Assembly (NCBI GenBank): GCA_023666975.1
Contig: JAMPAW010000123.1
Location: 1-9,865, forward strand
Source of the DNA: Clostridium sp.
GTDB taxonomy: Bacteria > Bacillota_A > Clostridia > Lachnospirales > Lachnospiraceae
Length of the DNA: 9,865 nt
Direction: 5' to 3'
The position numbers and the translations under genes are program-made. Of the stretch, positions 1-5,656 are shown piece by piece. Every line of letters begins with the position of its first letter. The first letter of the stretch is position 1. The notes under the pieces are model-generated. The model was not told where the DNA came from. It made no database searches and was given only the letters and a program-made list of their open reading frames with translations.

Positions 1-57
1 TTACATAATCCCAACTTTTACTTTACATAACATCACATCTCATCCTAGTTTACATAA
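1..57. repeat. Three copies of the octamer TTACATAA
   Basis: The octamer occurs at 1-8, 23-30 and 50-57, all in the same orientation; copies two and three share TTTACATAAC. One inverted copy lies at 5056-5063 beside the ribD-leader palindrome. They may be protein-binding sites, for example for a recombinase or regulator, or chance in AT-rich DNA. The group runs off the window edge. Confidence 0.4.
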
Positions 58-171
58 CTCTAAATCTGCCATACTGCCACTATCCGCTTGCATTGCCAAA
101 ATGGATTCCCCATTTAAGCAATCCCTTTATATAACTCCCTTTTCAGAAAATGTTTCCAGTGTATCTGGTGT

Positions 172-233
172 AGAGATGAGCAAAACGCACGATTATCAAA
201 ATCCCGTTGTGAAAACTTAGTTTGACTCATGGC
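172..233. repeat. Small inverted-repeat element, copy A
   Basis: This roughly 62-bp stretch begins AGAGATGAGCAAAAC and is the partner of the element at 2756-2821: about 41 of the first 48 positions are identical. Its right end reads as a degenerate inverted copy of the left end (about 11 of 15 positions). It lies 3' of the YdeI-family gene in non-coding DNA. The layout is that of a miniature, non-autonomous repeat, but no transposase is nearby and I do not recognise a named family. Unlike copy B I see no clear flanking direct repeat, so this is probably an older, more decayed copy. Confidence 0.6.
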
Positions 234-267
234 TATATCGGATGAAATATGGAGTGAGCATCTATAA

Positions 268-843
268 TTAGTAATCCAGCAACCGCCCATTATCATTCCA
301 CTCTCCATACATAATGCCTTTCTTTGTATTATCTAACAACTTTTGTAATCGGCTTTGAAACAAATCAGGCTGTTTTTTCTTTATCTGAATAGTGTCAATG
401 CGGACACGTTGATACAATTCAGGAAAATTGCAAAATTGTCTCCAAATTTCATCGTCCGCCTTTAATGCCCGTAATATCTCATCATCTATGATAAAACCAG
501 AAAACGACATGTCAGGAAGTACAGCCCGTCCTGCATCTGTCATTCGTCCGAGTTTTTCCATTCTACGACAACGCTCTTTATTCAGTTCAGACCAAAGGCT
601 TCCTTTTCTCCTGGGAGCCAACTTTTGGGCAGTGATGCCATTATCAAGTGTTTTGGTCGTACTGTCAATCCATCCAAAGCACATCGCTTCCTCTACTGCA
701 TCAATATACCAGAATGTGCCGTCATTCTTTGGTCTGCCACGTTTTACAACTACCCAGCACTCTTTTTCAATTTGATGATATTTTTCAAGCCATACTCGAA
801 GTTCGTCTCGATTTGTCACATCTAATAGATTTTTAATTTCCAT
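268..843 (-). CDS. YdeI/OmpD-associated family protein
   Basis: A 191-residue soluble protein of the YdeI/OmpD-associated family, a group whose biochemical role is poorly defined; some members have been linked to stress or bacteriocin/antimicrobial peptide tolerance. The family signature is visible: WVVVKRG at residues 30-36, the AMCFGWIDS block at 53-61, PRRKGSLWSELN at 77-88, and GRM followed by AG at 99-105. A GTG nine bases upstream (852) extends the frame by three residues, but that GTG lies inside the Shine-Dalgarno AAAGGTGG. The ATG at 843 with five bases of spacing to it is therefore the better start. No signal peptide or membrane segment is seen. The gene follows ribE by about 60 bp on the same strand and may be read from the same transcript or its own promoter; no convincing promoter is visible. 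The family assignment is firm, the role is not. Confidence 0.85.
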   Translation of the reverse strand: MEIKNLLDVTNRDELRVWLEKYHQIEKECWVVVKRGRPKNDGTFWYIDAVEEAMCFGWIDSTTKTLDNGITAQKLAPRRKGSLWSELNKERCRRMEKLGRMTDAGRAVLPDMSFSGFIIDDEILRALKADDEIWRQFCNFPELYQRVRIDTIQIKKKQPDLFQSRLQKLLDNTKKGIMYGEWNDNGRLLDY

Positions 844-906
844 GAAAACCACCTTTGATTAATATATATGTTCGCTTTTAGCGGGTACGCCATTCCGAAA
901 AGGAAT

Positions 907-1575
907 CTACAAAAACCCATTTTCCGCAAGAAACTCCACGGAAATATCCCCGGTTCCCATATCCTCTTTTTTCACCGGTTCCGACTGTTCCACGTGCAGC
1001 AGCTTATCAATGTATTTTCCCACAATATCATTTTCCAGATTGACAATGTCGCCCGCTTTTTTGCCGAGCAGTGTCGTATTGGCGGCAGTATGCGGAATTA
1101 AAGACACTTTAAAGCACCGGCTGTCCACATAAGCGACTGTCAGCGAAACGCCGTCAATGGCAATGGAACCCTTTTCAATAATATATTTGAGGATTTTTTC
1201 CGAAGTCCGAACCGTGACCCACACGGCGGTATCCTCCCTTGCAAAATGTTCAATTTCACCGGTTCCGTCAATATGACCGCTGACAATATGCCCGCCAAAC
1301 CTCCCATTTGCCGCCATAGCACGTTCCATATTTACCCTGCTTCCGTTCTTCAGGCTTCCCAGGGAAGAACGCCGCAGGGTTTCCGCCATGACATCTGCCG
1401 TAAAGGTCTTTGCATTCTTTCCCGTGACTGTCAGGCAGACACCGTTGACTGCAACCGAATCCCCAATCTTCATATCCTCAAAAATGACATCCCCCTGCAG
1501 GGTGAGGCTGGAAGACTTCGCCCCTTTGCTGACGGAAACAACCGTTCCGATTTCTTCTATAATTCCTGTAAACAT
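907..1575 (-). CDS. ribE: Riboflavin synthase, alpha subunit
   Basis: Catalyses the last step of riboflavin synthesis: dismutation of two 6,7-dimethyl-8-ribityllumazine molecules to riboflavin and a pyrimidinedione, in the cytosol, normally as a homotrimer. At 222 residues it has the usual length. It shows the family's internal two-barrel duplication: the N-terminal MFTGIIEE (1-8), GDSVAVNGVCLTV (38-50), GGHIVSGHIDG (94-104), then the second barrel with KGSIAIDGVSLTV (135-147) and IPHTAANTTL (160-169). The ATG at 1575 follows AAAGGAG at eight bases spacing. It lies in line with ribD but is separated from it by four other genes; 121 bp separate it from the small membrane gene upstream. It is probably under the FMN riboswitch at 5320-5470 through readthrough, as no second riboswitch or promoter is visible in front of it. 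The gene is called ribE in many species and ribC in others. Confidence 0.97.
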   Translation of the reverse strand: MFTGIIEEIGTVVSVSKGAKSSSLTLQGDVIFEDMKIGDSVAVNGVCLTVTGKNAKTFTADVMAETLRRSSLGSLKNGSRVNMERAMAANGRFGGHIVSGHIDGTGEIEHFAREDTAVWVTVRTSEKILKYIIEKGSIAIDGVSLTVAYVDSRCFKVSLIPHTAANTTLLGKKAGDIVNLENDIVGKYIDKLLHVEQSEPVKKEDMGTGDISVEFLAENGFL

Positions 1576-1696
1576 ATCAACACTCCTTTTCCTGCGGATT
1601 GCCTGGCAAAACCGCCTCCTGCGCCCGCTTCTTTTTTATCCTTCATTCTCTTCGTCCCTTCCGTTCCAGCTTATAACAATCTGTTTTTGTCATCAT

Positions 1697-1927
1697 TTAA
1701 CCAATCCAGTCATCAAAATACATTGCAATCAGCCCGCTTTCCATGATAAGAACCATAATGATGCTTGCCACCAATGCTTTTATTGCCAATGCTTTTATTG
1801 CCAATGCCTTTATCGTATTTTTTTCATCATGCGGGTTTTTGCGTTTCCGAATAAAGTAGACCGGAAGCATTACTACAAAAAGCAGCACCCATACCACAAT
1901 TATGCCTGCTATCAGAAATAATATCAT
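1697..1927 (-). CDS. Small two-span membrane protein with IKALA repeats
   Basis: A 76-residue hypothetical protein that I do not recognise. It has a hydrophobic N-terminal segment (about residues 2-26), a positively charged stretch RKRKN (27-31), a short polar linker, three tandem copies of a pentapeptide (IKALA, IKALA, IKALV; 39-53), and a second hydrophobic segment (about 52-70) ending FDDWIG. By the positive-inside rule the linker is probably cytoplasmic. The ATG at 1927 lies 21 bp after the nucleotidyltransferase stop, with a weak purine-rich site (GGGGAA) ahead, so the two genes are likely co-transcribed. The frame is open through all three repeat copies because the repeat unit is 15 bp. 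It could be a genuine small membrane protein or a decaying relic; it is short and has no motif. Confidence 0.55.
   Translation of the reverse strand: MILFLIAGIIVVWVLLFVVMLPVYFIRKRKNPHDEKNTIKALAIKALAIKALVASIIMVLIMESGLIAMYFDDWIG
1771..1815. repeat. 15-bp tandem repeat, three copies, inside a coding region
   Basis: The unit CCAATGCTTTTATTG occurs exactly at 1771-1785 and 1786-1800, and with two mismatches at 1801-1815. Being a multiple of three it keeps the small membrane ORF open and adds the pentapeptide IKALA per unit. Copy number could change by replication slippage without breaking the frame. Confidence 0.95.
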
Positions 1928-1948
1928 CGTGTATTCCCCATTCCCTGC

Positions 1949-2725
1949 TCAAAGTATCTTGTCAAGCTCCCGAATCATTTCCTCAATATCTTCTCCCACC
2001 CTGTCCATGTGGCAGAACAAATCCGCAAACAGTGTATTGATATTCTCTTCAAACCGCTCCGGCAGACATTCACACTGCTGTCTGCACAGCTGCACCAGCC
2101 GTTTCTCACCGGGATGTGTCAGACCGTTTCTGGCAAAAAGAATGTCAAAATAGGATTCCATAAATGCCGCCACCCTATGGTTTATGCTGACGAAATCCAT
2201 TCTGGCAACCGCTTTGCCAATTTGCACGTCATAGGCTGGCATTGCGGTATGCAGCAGCTTCCTGTTGCGCTCAATAATATTTTGCTTTAACGGCTCCGGG
2301 TATGGAACCGCAAACCGCTCCTTTGCTGCCGCCAGATTTCCATTTTCGTCATATAGAATTTTACTGTTTAACAGATTATGCCACATACAGGTCGTATAGC
2401 CGTTATGCGGCTGATACTGTTCCACGACCAACGCCAGCTCTCCGACAAATGCTTCCAGATTCCGGTACAGGATATCCATGTCAATTCCATTTTTTAATGT
2501 ACAGTTATCTTCATATTCCCAGAAATGATTGCCTATCTCCATTACCTTGCAGTAGCGGGATAAAATTTCCCGTCTCACCGTTTCCTCAACATCTCCGGTA
2601 CAGTACAAATATATATCATAATCGGATTTTTCGTCATAAACACTTCCTGCTCTCGAACCGCCCAGGGCAATCGCTTCCACTTCGGGGATTGCCGCCAGTT
2701 CTTTCCATAATTCTTCTATGTTCAT
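1949..2725 (-). CDS. Nucleotidyltransferase-fold protein (Pol beta superfamily)
   Basis: A 258-residue protein with an N-terminal minimal nucleotidyltransferase domain. The motif LGGSRAGS lies at residues 21-28, followed by the acidic pair in SDYDIY (Asp35, Asp37), which in this superfamily binds metal; a further acidic pair is in IDMDIL (Asp82, Asp84). The rest is helical and resembles the DUF4037-type C-terminal part found in stand-alone bacterial members. Related folds include aminoglycoside nucleotidyltransferases and nucleotidyltransferase toxins, but nothing here fixes a substrate, so resistance or toxin function should not be assumed. The ATG at 2725 follows AAAAGGAG at nine bases spacing. 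The gene sits in the ribD-ribE interval, downstream of two acetyltransferase genes and 21 bp upstream of the small membrane gene. A small inverted-repeat element ends about 30 bp upstream of its start. Confidence 0.8.
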   Translation of the reverse strand: MNIEELWKELAAIPEVEAIALGGSRAGSVYDEKSDYDIYLYCTGDVEETVRREILSRYCKVMEIGNHFWEYEDNCTLKNGIDMDILYRNLEAFVGELALVVEQYQPHNGYTTCMWHNLLNSKILYDENGNLAAAKERFAVPYPEPLKQNIIERNRKLLHTAMPAYDVQIGKAVARMDFVSINHRVAAFMESYFDILFARNGLTHPGEKRLVQLCRQQCECLPERFEENINTLFADLFCHMDRVGEDIEEMIRELDKIL

Positions 2726-2755
2726 TCTTCGTCCACTCCTTTTCTGTATTCATTC

Positions 2756-2821
2756 AGAGATGAGCAAAACTAACGATTGCCAAAACCCAGTTATGAAAAC
2801 TTAAGTTCTGCTTATCTCTAA
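2756..2821. repeat. Small inverted-repeat element, copy B, with 9-bp flanking repeat
   Basis: A roughly 64-66-bp element with terminal inverted repeats: AGAGATGAGCAAAACT at the left and AGTTCTGCTTATCTCT at the right (2804-2819) are complementary at 14 of 16 positions. The direct repeat TATTCATTC occurs immediately left (2747-2755) and at the right (2822-2830), as expected of a target-site duplication if the element includes the final AA. A related copy lies at 172-233. The element lies in the 118-bp gap between the broken GNAT gene and the nucleotidyltransferase gene, just upstream of the latter's ribosome binding site. It encodes no protein. It looks like a miniature inverted-repeat element; no family name can be given. 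Confidence 0.75.
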
Positions 2822-2843
2822 TATTCATTCTCTTCCCATTCCT

Positions 2844-3371
2844 TTATAAGAATTTTATCATATCGATACACCAGTCCTCATAAATTCCCATGTTTCCCTG
2901 TCCGTCCATATATTCATATATACCGTCTAAATGTTTTTCCCCAACAGCATGATAACCCATTCTTTCGTATAACTGCTTTGCTTTGGGATTATCCTCCGGA
3001 TTCACGTCAAGCCCCAGGCATAAAATGCCCTTTTCCCGGCAAACATCTTCACATGCCAGTATTAATTGTGATCCAATCCCATAATTCCGCAAAGGTTCCA
3101 TAATCAGCAAATCAATCATATCTGCACATTTTTCATCATTGGTGTAAGGCACGACATCCTCCTTATTGTCTAAGGACAACAATACATAGCCAACCGCACA
3201 TTGATGGATAAATGCCCCTATATAAACCGCACGGCCTTCCTCTTGCTGCTACAGGCGTTCCGTATGTACAGACATGTCACCTTTCACCAATAATAAACCG
3301 TTCAAGTCACCCTCTGCTATCTCTCTGATTTGATAGGTGATACTATCTATTTTGTTTGACCTTGCCGTCAT
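2844..3371 (-). pseudogene. GNAT acetyltransferase interrupted by an in-frame amber codon
   Basis: Read from the ATG at 3371, the frame gives a complete 175-codon GNAT N-acetyltransferase except that codon 41 (3249-3251) is TAG. The N-terminal part begins MTARSNKIDS and runs to SVHTERL, and after the stop the same frame continues QQEEGRAVYIGAF, then VGYVLLSLDN. The acetyl-CoA binding motif is in LRNYGIGSQL and the late conserved block is AKQLYERMGY, so nothing else is damaged. The ATG lies one base after the upstream GNAT stop and has AGGGGGA eight bases ahead, so it is tightly coupled to that gene. A shorter 112-codon frame from a TTG at 3182 has no ribosome binding site and would lose the first strands of the fold. 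A recent nonsense mutation is likeliest; a base-call error or stop-codon readthrough remain possible. The substrate is unknown. Confidence 0.8.
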
Positions 3372-3372
3372 A

Positions 3373-3873
3373 TCATAAATCCCCCTGTTCATTTACCATT
3401 TCATAATCCATTAATCTGCCTGCATATTCGGGATTCTTTTCATTTACACGTTCCCTCACAAAGCGAAAGCCAACACTCTCATAATTTTTTTGAGCAGGCA
3501 CCAGCCGTTCGTCTGTCGTGACAATGATTTTTTGCACGCCTTCTTCTTTGATTCGCCTGACCGCCTCCTGAAGCTGCACTTTGCCAAATTTTTTGCCCTT
3601 ATGCTCTGTTGCAATGCAGTTATGTCCAATTTCCATAGATGCAGGGCTGTTTCGAGGGTCCCAGCAGATAAAGCCAATCGGACTTTCATGGAAAACCGTA
3701 ACAAATCCGCAGCGGTCTGCAATGGACAGATTGTCAAAGAAAAATGCTTCGTCCATTTTCCACGCTTCGAGCCAGTCCCGTTCATACCGGCTCTCAAAAG
3801 AATAGGCATCCCGAAGCAGTCGAACCATAATCCCCTTCTGAAATTCACTAAATTTCCGAAATCCAATATCCAT
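3373..3873 (-). CDS. GNAT family N-acetyltransferase
   Basis: A 166-residue single-domain GNAT protein that should transfer an acetyl group from acetyl-CoA to an amine of an unknown small molecule or protein. The acetyl-CoA pyrophosphate-binding loop is the EHKGKKFGK stretch (about residues 90-98), preceded by the strand MEIGHNCIA (80-88); the later strand-helix block IIVTTDERLVPAQKNYESVG (116-135) and the terminal strand RLMDYEMV (153-160) complete the fold. The length is normal. The ATG at 3873 has GGAGG seven bases upstream and lies only 14 bp after the ribD stop, so its ribosome binding site touches the ribD end and the two are co-transcribed under the FMN riboswitch. The next gene, a second GNAT now broken, starts one base after this stop codon. 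There is no known role for such an enzyme in riboflavin synthesis, so co-regulation may be incidental. Confidence 0.87.
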   Translation of the reverse strand: MDIGFRKFSEFQKGIMVRLLRDAYSFESRYERDWLEAWKMDEAFFFDNLSIADRCGFVTVFHESPIGFICWDPRNSPASMEIGHNCIATEHKGKKFGKVQLQEAVRRIKEEGVQKIIVTTDERLVPAQKNYESVGFRFVRERVNEKNPEYAGRLMDYEMVNEQGDL

Positions 3874-3887
3874 TCCTGTTCCTCCGG

Positions 3888-5018
3888 CTATTCGTGTACT
3901 GTAACATTGATACAGTACGCCAACAGCACATCCTCGCCAACCTGTTCTACCGAAACCAGCTTGCAGCCCATTGCTTCCGTGGCAAACTCTACCCCCTCGC
4001 CGCCGACCGGCGTATAAAATCCTGCCCCGCCAAAAAATTTGGGTGCCACATATGCCTCAATACGATTGACAATCCCTGCCTTGAGCGCCGCATAATTCAG
4101 TGTGGAACCACCTTCTAACAGGATTCCGTCGATCTGCTTTTCGCCAAGCTTCTTCATCAAATCCTGCAAATCCAGCCGTCCATCTAATTCCTTTACCGTC
4201 AAAACCTCCACGCCCTCTTTTTCCAGTTCCTCCTTCTGCTCATGCCAGAAACGGTTATACTCCGGGTGCGGTGCGATTGTCGCCAGAATGGTCGGCACTT
4301 CCTTTGCCGTGGTTACTACATTGCTGGATAACGGAATCCGCAGTTTGGAATCGCAGATAATGCGGACAGGGTTTCTGCCCCCTTCTATCCGGCAGGTCAG
4401 CCTCGGATCGTCATTTAGCACGGTTCCGATTCCTACCATAATCCCCTTTAACGCATTTCTCGTCTGCTGGACACGGTTTCTGGATTCCTCACCGGATACC
4501 CACTGGGAATGTCCGGTTCTTGTTGCAATCTTGCCGTCCAAAGTCATCGCATATTTCATCACCACATAAGGAGTATGAGTTGTGATATAGTGAAAAAATA
4601 CCGGATTTAACGCATCACATTCCTCCTTCAAAAATTCCGTAACCACTTCGATTCCCGCATCCCGCAATCTCTGAATCCCCTTTCCCGCCACTAACGCATT
4701 CGGGTCATTTGATCCTACATACACCTTAGAGATGCCATGTTCGATAATCGCCTCCGTGCAAGGTGGCTGCTTTCCCTGATGGCAGCAGGGTTCTAAGGTC
4801 ACATACATTTCTGCACCCTTTGCAGCATCCTTATTTTTTAGATTTCGGAAAGCGTTTCGCTCTGCATGCAAATCGCCATACTTCTCATGATAACCTTCAC
4901 TAATGATCTGTCCGTCCTTGACGATAACCGCACCAACCAGCGGATTCGGATTCACTTTGCCTGTTCCCGCTTTGGCAAGCTCTATGGCGCGCTTCATATA
5001 TTGTTCATTTCCTGTCAT
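3888..5018 (-). CDS. ribD: Bifunctional riboflavin deaminase/reductase RibD
   Basis: Carries out two successive steps of riboflavin synthesis in the cytosol: deamination of the diaminopyrimidine intermediate and NADPH-dependent reduction of its ribosyl side chain. At 376 residues it has the usual two-domain length. The N-terminal zinc deaminase domain shows HAER (His51, Glu53) and PCC...PPC with zinc ligands Cys78 and Cys87. The C-terminal reductase domain, from about residue 149, shows MKYAMTLDGKIAT (154-166), WVSGEESRN (173-181), GRNPVRIICD (214-223) and ILLEGGSTLN (299-308). The ATG at 5018 follows AGAGGTGG closely; Met8 has no better site. It is the first gene after the FMN riboswitch, but about 230 bp of leader, including a large palindrome, lies between the terminator and the start. 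Its stop codon is 14 bp before the GNAT gene. Confidence 0.97.
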   Translation of the reverse strand: MTGNEQYMKRAIELAKAGTGKVNPNPLVGAVIVKDGQIISEGYHEKYGDLHAERNAFRNLKNKDAAKGAEMYVTLEPCCHQGKQPPCTEAIIEHGISKVYVGSNDPNALVAGKGIQRLRDAGIEVVTEFLKEECDALNPVFFHYITTHTPYVVMKYAMTLDGKIATRTGHSQWVSGEESRNRVQQTRNALKGIMVGIGTVLNDDPRLTCRIEGGRNPVRIICDSKLRIPLSSNVVTTAKEVPTILATIAPHPEYNRFWHEQKEELEKEGVEVLTVKELDGRLDLQDLMKKLGEKQIDGILLEGGSTLNYAALKAGIVNRIEAYVAPKFFGGAGFYTPVGGEGVEFATEAMGCKLVSVEQVGEDVLLAYCINVTVHE

Positions 5019-5085
5019 TTGACCACCTCTGTCCTGTCTGTTTTATGTGTTCACTTTATGTAAAACTCCCTGCGTTCAATATCTG

Positions 5086-5215
5086 GTTGTACAATATCGA
5101 CAATATCATAAGCAGGTACTTTTGAGCCGTTGGTACTTCGCATTGAACACTCAGCGAGGTATTTCCGAGCTTAGTGTGAAAGTGTGCCTGCGTTGATTTG
5201 TCGATATTGTATAAC
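5086..5215. repeat. Large imperfect palindromic element in the ribD leader
   Basis: A roughly 130-bp element with 18-bp ends that are inverted copies of each other (5086-5103 and 5198-5215, 17 of 18 positions), including a perfect 14-bp core TACAATATCGACAA. Pairing continues inward through GCAGGTAC (left) against GTGCCTGC (right), and a separate inner hairpin pairs ACACTCAGC (5147-5155) with GCTTAGTGT (5169-5177) at 8 of 9. A short direct repeat GGTACTT occurs at 5115-5121 and 5132-5138. It lies between the riboswitch terminator and ribD, so it is transcribed as part of the ribD leader when the riboswitch is open. A MITE-like repeat or a structured RNA element both fit; no transposase is present and I cannot name a family. 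Confidence 0.75.
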
Positions 5216-5249
5216 GAATGTTCCGGAAAAACAAAATTTCTCATCAAAC

Positions 5250-5281
5250 AAAAAATCCCGAAGCGATTACACTTCAGGGAT
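5250..5281 (-). terminator. Riboswitch-controlled intrinsic terminator of the rib operon
   Basis: On the minus strand ATCCCTGAAG (5281-5272) pairs with CTTCGGGAT (5263-5255), one T bulged, and is followed at once by a run of six T (5255-5250). It lies about 40 bp downstream of the FMN aptamer and about 230 bp before ribD, the usual layout for transcription attenuation. Eight bases of its 5' arm are perfectly complementary to the 5' strand of the aptamer's base, giving an alternative antiterminator pairing. FMN binding should favour this terminator and shut ribD off. Confidence 0.92.
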
Positions 5282-5296
5282 ACATTCCAAACACAC

Positions 5297-5315
5297 AAAT
5301 GCGCTATCCGCATTT
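5297..5315 (-). other. Small hairpin between aptamer and terminator
   Basis: AAATGCG and CGCATTT form a perfect 7-bp stem with a 5-base loop in the expression platform of the riboswitch. It would stay paired in either riboswitch state and probably brings the aptamer base close to the terminator. Confidence 0.7.
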
Positions 5316-5319
5316 ACGC

Positions 5320-5470
5320 TCACTCTTCTTCCATCCAGACTATACTGTCGGCACCGGAATCACACCGGTTCCTGCCTTGCGGCTCGCGGGCTGATGAAGA
5401 ATGGAATGCTTTTCATGTCCAATCCTTCAAATACCGCCGGTGGGGACTTGCACCCCGCCCTGAAGAATTA
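5320..5470 (-). promoter_or_regulatory. FMN riboswitch (RFN element)
   Basis: An mRNA leader aptamer that binds flavin mononucleotide and controls the riboflavin operon. Read on the minus strand, the conserved RFN blocks appear in order: AGGGCGGGGTGCAAG, TCCCCACCGGCGGTA, the AGCCCGCGAGCCG block, CAGGAACCGGTGTGATTCC with GGTGCCGACAGTATAG, and TCTGGATGGAAGAAGAG. The base stem P1 is formed by TTCTTC near 5460-5467 and GAAGAA near 5325-5332. A terminator hairpin follows downstream, and an antiterminator pairing is visible, so control is at transcription elongation: high FMN leads to termination before ribD. Confidence 0.97.
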
Positions 5471-5488
5471 TTCACTTTTCCGTAAGTC

Positions 5489-5517
5489 ATTATAACCCAT
5501 TGTAAGGGATTATACAA
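5489..5517 (-). promoter_or_regulatory. Probable promoter of the rib operon
   Basis: A consensus -10 TATAAT (5494-5489) is preceded by exactly 17 bp and a weak -35 TTGTAT (5517-5512). The predicted start near 5482 lies about 12 bases ahead of the aptamer, as expected for a riboswitch leader. The inverted repeat at 5516-5535 abuts the -35 box. A second TATAAT-like match (5514-5509) lies within the same stretch but lacks a plausible -35. Confidence 0.65.
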
Positions 5518-5535
5518 CCTTAATTTTATAAGGTT
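5516..5535. repeat. Inverted repeat at the rib promoter
   Basis: AACCTTA (5516-5522) and TAAGGTT (5529-5535) are a perfect 7-bp inverted repeat with a 6-base spacer, directly upstream of and touching the -35 box of the rib promoter. It could be an operator for a dimeric regulator, or part of the 3' end of the nuclease transcript, although no T-run follows on the minus strand. Confidence 0.55.
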
Positions 5536-5656
5536 TAGGGAATTTGGGAAAAACTAAATTGCGGAAGTTGATAATCAATTTTCTATGCCTGATTCCAATG
5601 TAGATTAGAAGCAGGCCATGGACACTCAAATCAATATGCAACTCCTCCTCATCTCA

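Larger units (their letters stand above)
1..267. other. Non-coding left end of the window
   Basis: I see no credible gene here; open frames on both strands are short, lack ribosome binding sites and resemble nothing I know. The stretch lies downstream of the YdeI-family gene. It holds three copies of the octamer TTACATAA (1-8, 23-30, 50-57) and one copy of a small inverted-repeat element (172-233). No hairpin followed by a T-run, as expected for an intrinsic terminator of the YdeI-family gene, is visible. Confidence 0.6.

Noticed and set aside
873..906. Two small hairpins between ribE and the YdeI-family gene as a terminator
   Set aside because: Stems are four to five bp and are not followed by T-runs on the minus strand.
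1246..1921. Plus-strand open frames of 166 and 177 codons opposite ribE and the small membrane gene
   Set aside because: They are antisense shadows of a well-supported gene, with low-complexity composition and no ribosome binding sites.
1949..2725. Nucleotidyltransferase as an antibiotic-resistance or toxin-antitoxin gene
   Set aside because: The fold is shared by many functions; no partner antitoxin or resistance-specific motif is visible, so a specific role is not supported.
2844..3182. 112-residue GNAT protein starting at TTG 3182 as a functional short gene
   Set aside because: No ribosome binding site precedes it and the same frame extends upstream to a well-placed ATG through a single TAG, so a broken full-length gene explains it better.
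3456..3866. 136-codon minus-strand frame inside the intact GNAT gene
   Set aside because: It is an alternative frame of a gene with clear family motifs and has no start signal of its own.
5056..5313. 85-codon open frame on the minus strand through the ribD leader
   Set aside because: It covers the terminator and palindromic element, has no ribosome binding site and no family resemblance; its openness is explained by chance.
5580..5625. GCCTG...CAGGC hairpin downstream of the nuclease gene as its terminator
   Set aside because: The stem is short and interrupted and no T-run follows on the minus strand, so an intrinsic terminator cannot be claimed.
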